A stretch of DNA of 64,000 bases from Saccharothrix longispora (lineage in GTDB: Bacteria; Actinomycetota; Actinomycetes; Mycobacteriales; Pseudonocardiaceae): positions 301,952-365,951 of the forward strand of contig NZ_NSDM01000009.1 in the NCBI RefSeq assembly GCF_030852425.1, read 5' to 3'. A program made the translations under genes and the position numbers. The notes beneath the pieces are model-generated. The model was not told the DNA's origin. It saw nothing but the letters and a program-made list of their open reading frames with translations, and did no database searches. How positions within the stretch are numbered: position 1 is the first letter of the stretch; the number at the start of each line of letters is the position of its first letter. Positions 1-8,517 of the stretch are shown here, in pieces.

Positions 1-900
1 GCGGCGTGCGGGGTCGTCCTGGGTGCAGCCGCGGGCGAAGGCGCGTTGGCGGGTTTCGCCGGGTGCCAGGAGGTCCAGCATGAGGGTGTGCGCCATGTGG
101 ACGTCGGTGGCGTGGGTGAGGGGGTGTCCGGTGTGGACTTCGGGTGGGTAGCGGGTGGTCCTGTCGGTGGCGAGGGGTGGTTGGCCGCTGTCGACGGCGA
201 AGGTCCAGCCGACGAGGACGATGCCGTGCTGGGCGGGGTGGACGAGGACGTTGTCGGTGGTGATGGCGCCGTGGACGAGTCCGGCGAGGTGGGCGCCGGC
301 GACGGCGCGCAGGAGGCGGCGGTGCATCCAGGCGTAGTCGCGGCCGTCGAGCCCGTCGGGGAAGGCCTTCTTGACCTCGGTGAGGGTGGTGAAGCCGTCG
401 GTGAGGGGTTCGAGGACGGTGAAGGCGCGGTCGCCGCGCGGGACGTCGCCGGAGGTGTCGAGGAGGCGGGGGTAGTAGGGGCGCAGCCAGGGGTGGCGGT
501 CGGTGAGGCGTCGGAGCGCGGTGAGGGCGTGCCACTCGGCGTGCAGGAGGGGGTTGAGGGCGGGGTTGCGGACGAGTTTGACGAGGTGGGGGCCGTCGGT
601 GCGGTAGAGGTTGGCGACGCTGCCGACGGCGTGGAGGTCGGTGGTGCGGTAGGTGGTGGTGGCGGTGTGGAGTTCGGTGGCGGGGGTCTGCTGCCACTCG
701 TGGTGCAGTCGGGTGAGTTCGGCGGAGGCGGCGTGCGCCCTGGTGTCGTGGGGGCCGACCTTGTCGGGGTGCAGGACGGCGGCGAGTGACCGGTAGAGGC
801 GCTGTGCTTCCTTGCGCCGCGCGGGGTCGCGGGGGCCGAACAGGTCGGCCGCGTCGCGGGCCCGTTCGACCCGGTCGAGGGCTTCCTGCCTGGTGAGCAT
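1..900 (-). CDS. J-domain / pseudokinase fusion protein (3' end outside window)
   Basis: About 300 codons are visible from ATG 900 down to the window edge, with no stop, so the C-terminus is missing. The N-terminus (about residues 20-70) is a DnaJ-type helical segment with the HPD signature in context LHPDKVG, which in J-proteins stimulates Hsp70 ATPase. A protein-kinase-like fold follows: a VKL lysine near residue 105 and a catalytic-loop equivalent HGAITTDNVLV near 215. In that loop the catalytic Asp of HxDxxxxN is Ala, and no DFG follows (VGW instead), so phosphotransfer is unlikely. I infer a chaperone-linked scaffold or sensor. The start is fixed by a TANNNT-type -10 box 6 nt upstream, which gives a leaderless transcript. 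The partner genes beyond the window would help to define its role. Confidence 0.72.
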   Translation of the reverse strand, partial: MLTRQEALDRVERARDAADLFGPRDPARRKEAQRLYRSLAAVLHPDKVGPHDTRAHAASAELTRLHHEWQQTPATELHTATTTYRTTDLHAVGSVANLYRTDGPHLVKLVRNPALNPLLHAEWHALTALRRLTDRHPWLRPYYPRLLDTSGDVPRGDRAFTVLEPLTDGFTTLTEVKKAFPDGLDGRDYAWMHRRLLRAVAGAHLAGLVHGAITTDNVLVHPAQHGIVLVGWTFAVDSGQPPLATDRTTRYPPEVHTGHPLTHATDVHMAHTLMLDLLAPGETRQRAFARGCTQDDPARR

Positions 901-930
901 GGTTTGAGTCTATACGACTCAAACCATGCT
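896..930 (-). promoter_or_regulatory. Perfect 15-bp inverted repeat overlapping a leaderless promoter and start codon
   Basis: Arms 896-910 and 916-930 are exact reverse complements (core GGTTTGAGTC / GACTCAAACC) around the spacer TATAC. On the minus strand TAGACT lies 6 nt before the ATG at 900, the spacing of an actinobacterial leaderless -10 element. The dyad covers both the -10 and the start codon, so a bound dimeric repressor would block transcription completely. The regulator is unknown. Confidence 0.7.
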
Positions 931-1466
931 TCGGGGCGGAATGCCGCTGTGGTCCCCATCACGTGACGTTGTGTGATCGCCGGGCGTGGCACTCCGGCGG
1001 TGCCGATTCCTCCTGCGGTCACCAGTCGCGTTCGCTGGAGCCTGCTCCGCGAACTCCTTCTCCCCCCCGCTGCGCGCGGACGTGCCGGCGTGTCCGCTTC
1101 CCGTCGGAACGGGAGTCCGCCTCGCGCACCGCGCGACCCGCCCTGCGCGGGATCGTCACGAGCCACCCGGGGCGCGCCGTGCTCGACCGCGTGCCGCTCA
1201 CCGGCACCCCGGCGGGCACGCCGACCGGTCGCCGTCACCCGGCCTGGTCGAGCGGCGTGACCTGCTGGTGCCGGACGAGTCGACGGACCACCTGTCGCCC
1301 GCGCCGGCCGGCTGCCCCGGTGCGCTCGTCGTGGTCAGGCGCGACCGGTGCGGCCGTGACCGGATCCGCGGCGCGTGCCCGCACCACCCCGCACCGGGCG
1401 CACGCCCCCGCACCGGACGCGTGACCACACCGTTTGCCCACCCACCGCGCCGGGTAAGTCCGAATC
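931..1466. other. Intergenic region with decayed coding-like stretch
   Basis: No intact gene is supported. Between about 1115 and 1430 the plus strand keeps strong G/C third-position periodicity. The favoured frame changes near 1245, from a frame reading LRGIVTSHPGRAVLDRV to one reading LVERRDLLVPDESTDHL. That looks like a frameshifted gene fragment, but I do not recognise a family. The rest holds no hairpin or repeat I can support. A promoter for the downstream polyphosphate kinase gene is expected close to 1440 but is not obvious. Confidence 0.3.
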
Positions 1467-2456
1467 GTGAACACCGCGCTCGACCTCTCCGAACGGTTCC
1501 CCGGGCTCGACATCTCCGGCCTGGTGGTGGACTACGACGACGCCGACGACCCGGTCCTGCGCCACGCCGACGGCACGCTCATCGACACCTGGCGGGAGAA
1601 CTACCCGTACCGGGAGCGGATGACGCGCGAGGACTACGAGCTGGCCAAGCGGCTGCTCCAGATCGAGCTGCTCAAGCTCCAGTACTGGATCAAGGACACC
1701 GGCGGGCGCATGGTCGTCGTGTTCGAGGGGCGCGACGCCGCCGGCAAGGGCGGCACCATCAAGCGGTTCACCGAGCACCTCAACCCCCGCGGCGCGCGCG
1801 TGGTGGCGCTGAGCAAGCCCACCGACCGCGAGCAGGGGGAGTGGTACTTCCAGCGCTACGCCAACCACCTGCCCACCGCCGGCGAGATCGTGCTGTTCGA
1901 CCGCTCCTGGTACAACCGGGCCGGCGTCGAACGGGTGATGGGCTACTGCACCGACGAGCAGTACCAGCGGTTCATGCGGCAGGCGCCCACGTTCGAGAAG
2001 ATGCTGGTCGACGACGGGATCGTGCTGGTCAAGCTGTGGTTCTCGGTGTCGCGCGCGGAGCAGCGCACCAGGTTCCTCATCCGCCAGGTCGACCCCGTCC
2101 GGCAGTGGAAGCTCAGCCCCAACGACATCCGCTCGCTCGACCGGTGGGACGCCTACACCGAGGCCAAGGTCGCCATGTTCCGCGCCACCGACACCGCCCG
2201 CGCGCCGTGGACGGTCGTCAAGAGCAACGACAAGAAGCGCGCCCGCATCGAGGCCATGCGCAGCATCCTGGCCCGCATCGACTACGCCGACAAGGACCCG
2301 GAGGTGGTCGGCGAACCCGACCCGCGCGTCGTCGGCGCCGCGGCCACCCTGCTGGAGGAGGGCGAGGACGAGTCCTCGCTCAGCCCCACGCCCATCGCGC
2401 CCACCGACGACCCCGACCACGGCCCCGGCATCCACCCCGAGGACACCCGGACCTGA
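1467..2456 (+). CDS. ppk2: Polyphosphate kinase 2 family protein
   Basis: A 329-residue PPK2-family kinase, which transfers phosphate between polyphosphate and nucleoside mono- or diphosphates in the cytosol. Residues 87-96 form the Walker A loop (EGRDAAGKGG) and residues 143-159 the Walker B/lid region (LFDRSWYNRAGVERVMG). The core WFSVSRAEQRTRF and the WTVVKSNDKKRAR segment are typical of the family, and the length fits a single-domain enzyme with a short acidic C-terminal tail. The gene stands alone ahead of a GH13 glucosidase. The subclass (ADP- or AMP-phosphorylating, or PPK2-III) cannot be settled by eye. Confidence 0.93.
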   Translation: MNTALDLSERFPGLDISGLVVDYDDADDPVLRHADGTLIDTWRENYPYRERMTREDYELAKRLLQIELLKLQYWIKDTGGRMVVVFEGRDAAGKGGTIKRFTEHLNPRGARVVALSKPTDREQGEWYFQRYANHLPTAGEIVLFDRSWYNRAGVERVMGYCTDEQYQRFMRQAPTFEKMLVDDGIVLVKLWFSVSRAEQRTRFLIRQVDPVRQWKLSPNDIRSLDRWDAYTEAKVAMFRATDTARAPWTVVKSNDKKRARIEAMRSILARIDYADKDPEVVGEPDPRVVGAAATLLEEGEDESSLSPTPIAPTDDPDHGPGIHPEDTRT

Positions 2457-2563
2457 CGCGGGCGCGGTCCCGGTCGGCGCGCTCCGCCGGGTTGCCCCGC
2501 CCCGCCGCCCACGGTGGACTGATCACCGACCGGATGCCGGAACCGACGTGCAGGGGGATGCCG

Positions 2564-4267
2564 ATGACCCACGACCAGACCGCGTGGTGGCAGTCAGCCG
2601 TGGTGTACCAGGTGTACCCGCGCAGCTTCGCCGACTCCGACGGCGACGGCGTGGGCGACCTCGGCGGCATCACCGCGCGGCTGGACCACCTGCAACGGCT
2701 GGGCGTCGACGTCGTCTGGCTCTCCCCGGTCTACGCCTCGCCGCAGGCCGACAACGGCTACGACATCTCCGACTACCGGGCGATCGACCCGTCGTTCGGC
2801 ACCCTCGACGACTTCGACGCCCTCGTCGCCGACCTGCACGCGCGCGGCATGAAGCTCGTGATGGACCTGGTGGTCAACCACACCTCCGACGAGCACCCGT
2901 GGTTCGTCGAGTCGCGCTCCTCCCGCGACGCCCCGAAGCGCGACTGGTACTGGTGGCGCCCGCCGCGCGAGGGCTTCGAGGCCGGGCAGCCCGGTGCGGA
3001 GCCCACGAACTGGGGCTCCTTCTTCTCCGGGCCCGCCTGGCACCTCGACGAGGCGACGGGCGAGTACTACCTGCACCTGTTCGACCGCAAGCAGCCCGAC
3101 CTCAACTGGGAGAACCCCGAGGTCCGCGAAGCGGTGTACGACATGATGCGGTGGTGGCTGGACCGGGGCGTGGACGGCTTCCGGATGGACGTGGTCAACT
3201 TCATCTCCAAGGACCCGGCCCTGCCCGACGGCGCCACCACCGGCGTCGGCGGCGTCGGCGACGGGTTCCCGCACTTCGCCACCGGCCCGCGCGTCCACGA
3301 GTACCTCCAGGAGATGCACCGCGAGGTCTTCGGCGGCCGCGAGGGCGAGTTCCTCACCGTCGGCGAGATGCCGGGCGTCACCTGGCAGGACGCCGTCCTG
3401 TTCACCGACCCCGCGCGGCGCGAGGTCGACATGGTGTTCCAGTTCGAGCACGTCTCGCTCGACCACGGCCCCGGCGGCAAGTTCGACCCCCGGCCGCTGG
3501 ACCTGCGGCTGCTCAAGGCGTCCCTCGGGCGCTGGCAGACCGCGCTCGGCGAGGTCGGCTGGAACAGCCTCTACTGGAACAACCACGACCAGCCGCGCGT
3601 GGTGTCCCGCTTCGGCGACGACGACCGGTGGTGGCGCGAGTCGGCCACCGCCCTGGCCACCGTGCTGCACCTGCACCGCGGCACGCCGTACGTGTACCAG
3701 GGCGAGGAGTTGGGCATGACCAACGCCCCGTTCGCCTCGGTCGAGGACATGCGCGACGTCGAGTCGGTCAACCACCACCGCGAGGCCGTCGCCGCGGGCG
3801 TGGACCCGGAGGTCGTGCTGCGCGGCCTGCGAGCCATGGGCCGCGACAACGCCCGCACCCCCGTGCAGTGGGACGGCACGCCGAACGCCGGGTTCACCAC
3901 CGGCGAGCCGTGGCTCGCGGTCAACCCCAACCACACCTGGCTCAACGCCGCCGCCCAGTACGACGACCCGCGCTCGGTGTTCAACCACTACCGGCGGCTC
4001 ATCGCGCTGCGCCACGAGCACCCCGTCGTCGCGGTCGGCGACTTCCGCATGCTGCACCCCGACGACCCCGCCCTCTACAGCTACGAGCGCACGCTGGGGG
4101 AGCGGCGGCTGCTCGTCGTGGCCAACCTGGGCGGCGAGCCGCGGACCGCCGGGCTGGAACCCGGCTGGGGCGCCGGGCACGTGGTGCTGGCCAACTCCGA
4201 CGAGCCGCGCGTCGCCGACGGCCACGCCGAACTGGGTCCGTGGGAGGCCCTCGTGCTCCTGCGCTGA
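2564..4267 (+). CDS. GH13 alpha-glucosidase (oligo-1,6-glucosidase type)
   Basis: A 567-residue cytosolic GH13 enzyme predicted to hydrolyse terminal alpha-glucosidic bonds of malto- or isomalto-oligosaccharides. All four conserved regions are present: DLVVNHTSDEH (I), GFRMDVVN with the nucleophile Asp (II), VGEMPG with the acid/base Glu (III) and NNHDQPR (IV). NHDQ in region IV is usual for oligo-1,6-glucosidase/sucrose-isomerase-like members rather than alpha-amylases. The open frame extends far upstream. I chose ATG 2564 because AGGGGG at 2552-2557 sits 6 nt before it, while ATG 2558 directly abuts that site. There is no signal peptide, so substrate must be imported. Confidence 0.9.
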   Translation: MTHDQTAWWQSAVVYQVYPRSFADSDGDGVGDLGGITARLDHLQRLGVDVVWLSPVYASPQADNGYDISDYRAIDPSFGTLDDFDALVADLHARGMKLVMDLVVNHTSDEHPWFVESRSSRDAPKRDWYWWRPPREGFEAGQPGAEPTNWGSFFSGPAWHLDEATGEYYLHLFDRKQPDLNWENPEVREAVYDMMRWWLDRGVDGFRMDVVNFISKDPALPDGATTGVGGVGDGFPHFATGPRVHEYLQEMHREVFGGREGEFLTVGEMPGVTWQDAVLFTDPARREVDMVFQFEHVSLDHGPGGKFDPRPLDLRLLKASLGRWQTALGEVGWNSLYWNNHDQPRVVSRFGDDDRWWRESATALATVLHLHRGTPYVYQGEELGMTNAPFASVEDMRDVESVNHHREAVAAGVDPEVVLRGLRAMGRDNARTPVQWDGTPNAGFTTGEPWLAVNPNHTWLNAAAQYDDPRSVFNHYRRLIALRHEHPVVAVGDFRMLHPDDPALYSYERTLGERRLLVVANLGGEPRTAGLEPGWGAGHVVLANSDEPRVADGHAELGPWEALVLLR

Positions 4268-4315
4268 CCGCCGCCCCCCGGCCGGCCGCTCCCGGCGGAC
4301 CGCCGACCTTCCGCC

Positions 4316-4325
4316 GAACCGGTTC
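4316..4325. promoter_or_regulatory. Candidate LacI-type operator
   Basis: The perfect 10-bp palindrome GAACCGGTTC has a central CG, as many LacI-family operators do. It lies about 70 bp before the secreted GH43 gene. The assignment rests on symmetry and context only. Confidence 0.3.
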
Positions 4326-4395
4326 AGTGGCTACGGTCGGTGGCGAGCCTTCACCGCCGAGGCGATCTCCCTCAACGAGGAAGGAGAGCGTCGCG

Positions 4396-5826
4396 ATGCT
4401 GCGCAGACGCTTCGCGCTCGGAACCACCGCAGCCCTGCTGGCCCTCACCGCCGTCGCGGTCCCGGCCCGGGCGGCGGTGGTCACGGTGACCAACGGCGTC
4501 CAGTTCACCGACACCTCGGGCGCCGTCGTGCACGCCCACGGCGGCGGCGTGCTCAAGGTCGGCTCCCACTACTACTGGTTCGGCGAGAACCGCAACGCCG
4601 ACAACACGTTCCGCTCGGTCTCGGCGTACCGGTCCACCGACCTGCGGACCTGGGAGTTCCGCCGGGACGTGCTCACCCGGTCCTCCGCGGCCGAGTTGGG
4701 CTTCGCCAACATCGAGCGGCCCAAGGTGGTGTTCAACAGCTCCACCGGCCAGTTCGTCATGTGGATGCACAAGGAGAACGGCAGCGACTACGGCGAGGCG
4801 CGCGCCGCCGTGGCCACCTCCTCCGCGGTCGACGGCGACTACGCCTACCGGGGCAGCTTCCGCCCGCTGGGGCACATGTCCCGCGACATCACCCTGTTCC
4901 GCGACGACGACGGCACCGGGTACATGATCTCCGCCGCCCGCGAGAACGCCGACCTGCACGTCTACCGCCTCACCCCGGACTACCTGGGCGTCGCCTCGCT
5001 GGTGCACAACCTGTGGCCCGGCTCCTACCGCGAGGCGCCCGCGATGTTCAAGCGCGACGGCGTGTACTTCCTGCTCACCTCCGGCGCCACCGGCTGGGGA
5101 CCCAACCAGCAGAAGTACGCCACCGCGAGCAGCGTCGCCGGCGGCTGGAGCGGGCTGTCGAACGTCGGCGACGGCACCGCCTACGGCTCCCAGACCGCCT
5201 ACGTGCTGCCCGTGCAGGGCAGCCGGACCACGTCCTACCTGTACCTGGGCGACCGGTGGGCCGGGGCGTGGGGCGGGCGCGTCACCGAGTCCCGGTACGT
5301 CTGGCTGCCCCTGCGGTTCCCCTCCGCCACCAGCATGACGATGAGCTGGTCTCCGCAGGTCGCCATCGACACCGCGACCGGCGCCGTGGACCCGGTCGGC
5401 GGCGGCACGCCCTACGAGACCCTCGTCGCCCGGCACAGCGGCAAGTGCGCCGACATCCCCAGCTCCTCGCGCGCCGACGGCGCCGCGCTCAAGCAGTACC
5501 CGTGCAACGGCGGCCAGAACCAGCAGTGGCAGCCGGAGGACGCGGGCGGCGGGTACGCGCGGCTGATCGCCCGGCACAGCGGCAAGTGCCTCGACGTGGC
5601 GGACGCCTCCACCGCCGACGGCGCGGCCGTCACCCAGCACACCTGCAACGGCGGCGCGAACCAGCAGTGGCAGTTCCAGGCCGCGGGCTCGTACCACCGG
5701 CTGGTGGCGCGGCACAGCGGCAAGTGCCTCGACGTGACCAGCGCGTCGAGCGCCGACGGGGCCGTGGTCAAGCAGCACGCGTGCAACGGCGGCACCAACC
5801 AGCAGTGGACGCGCCGCGGCGCGTGA
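4396..5826 (+). CDS. Secreted GH43 (exo-beta-1,3-galactanase-like) with C-terminal ricin-B/CBM13 lectin
   Basis: A 476-residue exported enzyme. The signal peptide (residues 1-28) has RRRF before the hydrophobic core and ends in ARA. The GH43 five-bladed propeller spans about 30-330; its opening (HGGGVLKVGSHYYWFGEN) and ERPKVVFN resemble subfamily 24 exo-beta-1,3-galactanases, which act on the backbone of type II arabinogalactan. Residues 335-476 contain three ricin-B repeats, each starting ARHSGKC and ending NQQW, typical of galactose-binding CBM13. The start is set by AAGGAG at 4381, 7-8 nt before the ATG. A strong hairpin follows the stop. The exact substrate is inferred from family resemblance. 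Confidence 0.85.
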   Translation: MLRRRFALGTTAALLALTAVAVPARAAVVTVTNGVQFTDTSGAVVHAHGGGVLKVGSHYYWFGENRNADNTFRSVSAYRSTDLRTWEFRRDVLTRSSAAELGFANIERPKVVFNSSTGQFVMWMHKENGSDYGEARAAVATSSAVDGDYAYRGSFRPLGHMSRDITLFRDDDGTGYMISAARENADLHVYRLTPDYLGVASLVHNLWPGSYREAPAMFKRDGVYFLLTSGATGWGPNQQKYATASSVAGGWSGLSNVGDGTAYGSQTAYVLPVQGSRTTSYLYLGDRWAGAWGGRVTESRYVWLPLRFPSATSMTMSWSPQVAIDTATGAVDPVGGGTPYETLVARHSGKCADIPSSSRADGAALKQYPCNGGQNQQWQPEDAGGGYARLIARHSGKCLDVADASTADGAAVTQHTCNGGANQQWQFQAAGSYHRLVARHSGKCLDVTSASSADGAVVKQHACNGGTNQQWTRRGA

Positions 5827-5836
5827 TCGCGTTCCC

Positions 5837-5869
5837 CGGTGCCGGGCGCGACGCCCGCGCCCGGCACCG
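5837..5869 (+). terminator. Rho-independent-type hairpin after the GH43/CBM13 gene
   Basis: A 14-bp perfect GC-rich stem (5837-5850 with 5856-5869) with loop ACGCC begins 10 bases after the stop codon. There is no long T tract, which is usual in actinomycetes. Confidence 0.75.
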
Positions 5870-6069
5870 CTGTCGGGGACCAGCCGGCCATCCCCGGCGG
5901 TCAGCACCTGCCACACCCCTGCGCCCCACCCGGGCCCACGTCCGTCCGGCAACTCGCGGGCGTGCCGCTCGACGTGGTCGTCGCACGAGTAGGCGGTGAC
6001 GCCCGGCGACCGCGCCGCCGTGCTCTTGCCGGAGCACGGCGAACCGTCGAACCACATGATCGCGGACAT
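5870..6069 (-). pseudogene. Remnant of a P-loop (AAA-type) small-molecule kinase
   Basis: Reading down from ATG 6069, the frame encodes MSAIMWFDGSPCSGKST, an intact Walker A region, then within a few residues GVTAYSCDDHVERHARELP and GPGWGAGVWQVL. In intact relatives these blocks are further apart, so an internal deletion is likely. The frame then runs without a domain into the neighbouring terminator. It lies alone in the 577-bp gap 5827-6403, where I see no other gene. The rest of the gap (6070-6403) has no supported feature beyond the promoter and RBS expected for the next gene. Confidence 0.5.
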
Positions 6070-6403
6070 GTGACCTGCGGCACACCACGTCCGCGTCGCA
6101 AGCCCCGCACCTGCGGATTGCAGGAAAGCACAAGCCGCGTGCACACGCGACCGTACACAGTGACCACGCTCGCACGGGCGGCCAAACTGGGGGTCCGCCC
6201 GCGCACGGAGCGGCCGGACGGCCGCGGTGGGCCGTTCCGGGGGGTACGGCCCACCGCGGCCGGGAGGTCGTCCTTCCCCGACCGCCGCGGGACGTGTCCC
6301 GGCGAACGCGTCGGAGTCCGCCCAGGAGGGCCCGCCGGTGCGCAGAACCCGGCACACGGGTGTACCGTCGATCGGCCCACCGGGTGCGAAGAGGTGTGAT
6401 TGA

Positions 6404-7723
6404 GTGTCGCGCATGTCGTCTCCACCGCCGTACCCGCAGGGTCCCGGGGTCCCGGGTGGACCGGGACCGGCCCACGGCCCGCACCCCGGCGGGCAATCCT
6501 GGCCCGCCTACCCGACTGGGCCCGGCGGACCGGCGTACGCCCCGGTCCCGCCCCCACGCCGGGGGAACAGGGCGGTGTGGGTGGTCCTGGCGCTGGTCGT
6601 GCTGCTGGTGGCCGCGGGGATCACCGCCTGGTCGGTCCTCGGCGACGACGGCGACGGGTCCCCCGCGGGCAGCCGGGGCGGCGACGCCACCGGTGGCGCG
6701 AACTGCTCGGGGGAGTACTGCGTCGGCCCGTACCCGTACGTCAACGCCTGCGGGCTGCTCGACCCGTCGAGCACGTCGGCCCGGATCGGGGCGATCGGCA
6801 ACGAGGGACTGCGGGTGCGGGAGACCTTCGCCGACCCCCTGCCGCCCGCCGACGCGGCGTCACCGCCGGCGTGGACCTTCGGGGTGCGGTCGACGTGCGA
6901 CGTCAGGCCGGTCGACTACGAGAAGGCGGTGTTCCGCAGCCTGACGCTGGAGCTGGAGCAGTACGGCAAGGACGGCGTGGTGGAGCCGGGGCCCGCGGAG
7001 CCGGGACGGCCGCTGCCGGGCGTCGAAGGGGTCGTCGTGCAGGACGGGGACGGTGCCGCCGAGGTGCTCGGGTGGGTCCGCAACACCCGGTTCAGGATGA
7101 ACCTGGTCTGGAGCAACAAGAAGCCGGCCATCCCCGACGCCACGCTCGCCGCGCTCGCCGCGGCGGTCGTCCAAGGGGTGCCCGACGCGCCCGACGCGGC
7201 GGCCGACCTCGGTGACCTGAGCCAGGACGGCCGGCAGGTGGTCATCGACGCCTGCACCGCGTTCACCGGCGCGGACTTCCAGGACGCGACGGGCTACGCC
7301 GTCGACCCGACCAACGTCGACCGCACCTACGGCGCGACACCGGCGGGGCCCATCACCAGCACGTGCAGGCGCACCACCGCCGCACCGAACCGCGGCCTGC
7401 CGACCCCCGGGGGAACCACCCACATGGACGGCGCGCTGTCCCCGAACGTCACCGTGACCCCGCACCCCGACGACGCGGCGGCACGGGCCGCGCTCGCCGA
7501 GGACCGCCGCGACATCCAGGGCGCCGTCGACGTCCCCGGAGTCGGCGACGGGGCCGTGTTCGGCGTCGCCGACTCCTCCTCGTTCAGGCTGGAGTTCACC
7601 AAGGGGTTCCACCGGGTCCGCGTCGACTGCGGGCTCACCAACGGCAACGCGGACTGGACGCCCGCCGACATGCGCGAGCGCCTGGAACCGATCGCCGCCG
7701 CCATCGCGGCCCGGATGCCCTGA
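6404..7723 (+). CDS. Proline-rich single-pass membrane protein with two extracytoplasmic DUF3558-like repeats
   Basis: A 439-residue protein of unknown function. A Pro/Gly-rich cytoplasmic head (1-50) precedes one membrane helix (about 58-80), then an extracytoplasmic region. The latter holds two similar halves (about 105-255 and 280-435), each opening with a Cys-containing block (NACGLLDPSS; DACTAFTGADF) and containing a second Cys (STCDVRP; STCRRTT). That spacing suggests one disulfide per half, as in DUF3558-like mycobacterial and actinomycete lipoprotein domains. The start is GTG 6404, because AGAGG at 6390 is 9 nt upstream; ATG 6413 is too far from it. Confidence 0.7.
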   Translation: MSRMSSPPPYPQGPGVPGGPGPAHGPHPGGQSWPAYPTGPGGPAYAPVPPPRRGNRAVWVVLALVVLLVAAGITAWSVLGDDGDGSPAGSRGGDATGGANCSGEYCVGPYPYVNACGLLDPSSTSARIGAIGNEGLRVRETFADPLPPADAASPPAWTFGVRSTCDVRPVDYEKAVFRSLTLELEQYGKDGVVEPGPAEPGRPLPGVEGVVVQDGDGAAEVLGWVRNTRFRMNLVWSNKKPAIPDATLAALAAAVVQGVPDAPDAAADLGDLSQDGRQVVIDACTAFTGADFQDATGYAVDPTNVDRTYGATPAGPITSTCRRTTAAPNRGLPTPGGTTHMDGALSPNVTVTPHPDDAAARAALAEDRRDIQGAVDVPGVGDGAVFGVADSSSFRLEFTKGFHRVRVDCGLTNGNADWTPADMRERLEPIAAAIAARMP

Positions 7724-7907
7724 CGGTCGGACGGATCGCGGCGGTCCGCCGCCTCCGCGGCCCCGGACCTCACCGCTGTCGGCCTCCACCACCGCCGACC
7801 GGGGGCTGGAACGGGATTCCGCTGGTGGTGGCGGCCACCTCGCGCACGACCGTGGCTGTCCCGTCACTCCTGTGGTGGAGGCAGGTGACCGCGAACGCGC
7901 GGCCCTC

Positions 7908-7932
7908 GTTTCGCCGTGACCGCCGCGGGTAT
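7908..7932 (+). promoter_or_regulatory. Candidate SigB/SigH-type stress promoter
   Basis: GTTT at 7908-7911 and GGGTAT at 7927-7932 are 15 nt apart, matching the streptomycete stress-sigma consensus GNNT-N14/16-GGGTAY. It lies 33 nt before the DUF4383 start. Confidence 0.55.
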
Positions 7933-7965
7933 GACGGTCGGGATGGAGACGATCGGAGGAACGGG

Positions 7966-8445
7966 ATGACGACCTCTGCGGAACGGGTCGAGGCGGACCG
8001 CCGACCGGTGCAGGTGTTCGCCCTGCTCGTCGGTGCGGTGTTCCTGGTGGTCGGTGTGCTCGGGTTCGTCCCGGGCGTGACCGCGGAGTACGGCGAGCTG
8101 GGCTTCGCCGGACCGCACTCGCACGCGCTGCTGTTCGGTGTGTTCCAGGTCTCAGTGCTGCACAACCTGGTGCACCTGCTGTTCGGCGTCGCGGGCCTGG
8201 CCGCCTCGCGGGCGCGCGGCACCGCACGCCTGTTCCTCGTCGCCGGCGGGTTCGTCTACCTGCTGCTCTGGGTCTACGGCTCGATCGTGGGCGAGGACGG
8301 CGGCGCGAACTTCGTGCCGTTCAACGCGGCCGACAACCTGCTGCACCTCGGGCTCGGCGCGGGCATGGTCCTGTTGGCAGTCGTGGCCACGTTTGTGGAA
8401 CGCTCTCGGGGCCAGTACCCGGACCGCGAACAACGCGGTCGGTGA
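7966..8445 (+). CDS. DUF4383 four-helix membrane protein
   Basis: A 159-residue integral membrane protein with four hydrophobic segments (about 14-36, 58-80, 86-106, 122-144). The conserved signatures HNLVHLLFGVAG and NAADNLLHLGLG are characteristic of DUF4383. Its biochemical role is unknown. Related genes are often stress-induced, and a matching GTTT/GGGTAT promoter precedes this one. The start is ATG 7966 with GGAGGA at 7954-7959. Confidence 0.85.
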   Translation: MTTSAERVEADRRPVQVFALLVGAVFLVVGVLGFVPGVTAEYGELGFAGPHSHALLFGVFQVSVLHNLVHLLFGVAGLAASRARGTARLFLVAGGFVYLLLWVYGSIVGEDGGANFVPFNAADNLLHLGLGAGMVLLAVVATFVERSRGQYPDREQRGR

Positions 8446-8459
8446 CGCCCGGTCGACCG

Positions 8460-8491
8460 CCGGGTGAACGCGATCGCGTAAGTTCACCCGG
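8460..8491. promoter_or_regulatory. 10-bp inverted repeat between membrane-protein genes (operator or terminator)
   Basis: CCGGGTGAAC (8460-8469) and GTTCACCCGG (8482-8491) are exact reverse complements, with a 12-nt spacer that itself contains the palindrome GCGATCGC. It starts 14 bases after the DUF4383 stop, so it could be a terminator. The nested palindrome and its position 27 bp before the next start also allow an operator. Confidence 0.5.
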
Positions 8492-8517
8492 GGAGGCGCT
8501 TGACTGGGAGGACGTTG

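Noticed and set aside
46..789. Plus-strand ORF opposite the J-domain gene
   Set aside because: Almost entirely Gly/Val/Glu, antisense to a frame with clear HPD and kinase-like motifs.
986..2563. Upstream extension of the GH13 frame
   Set aside because: It overlaps ppk2 in another frame and has no family sequence; the ribosome site at 2552-2557 sets the start at 2564.
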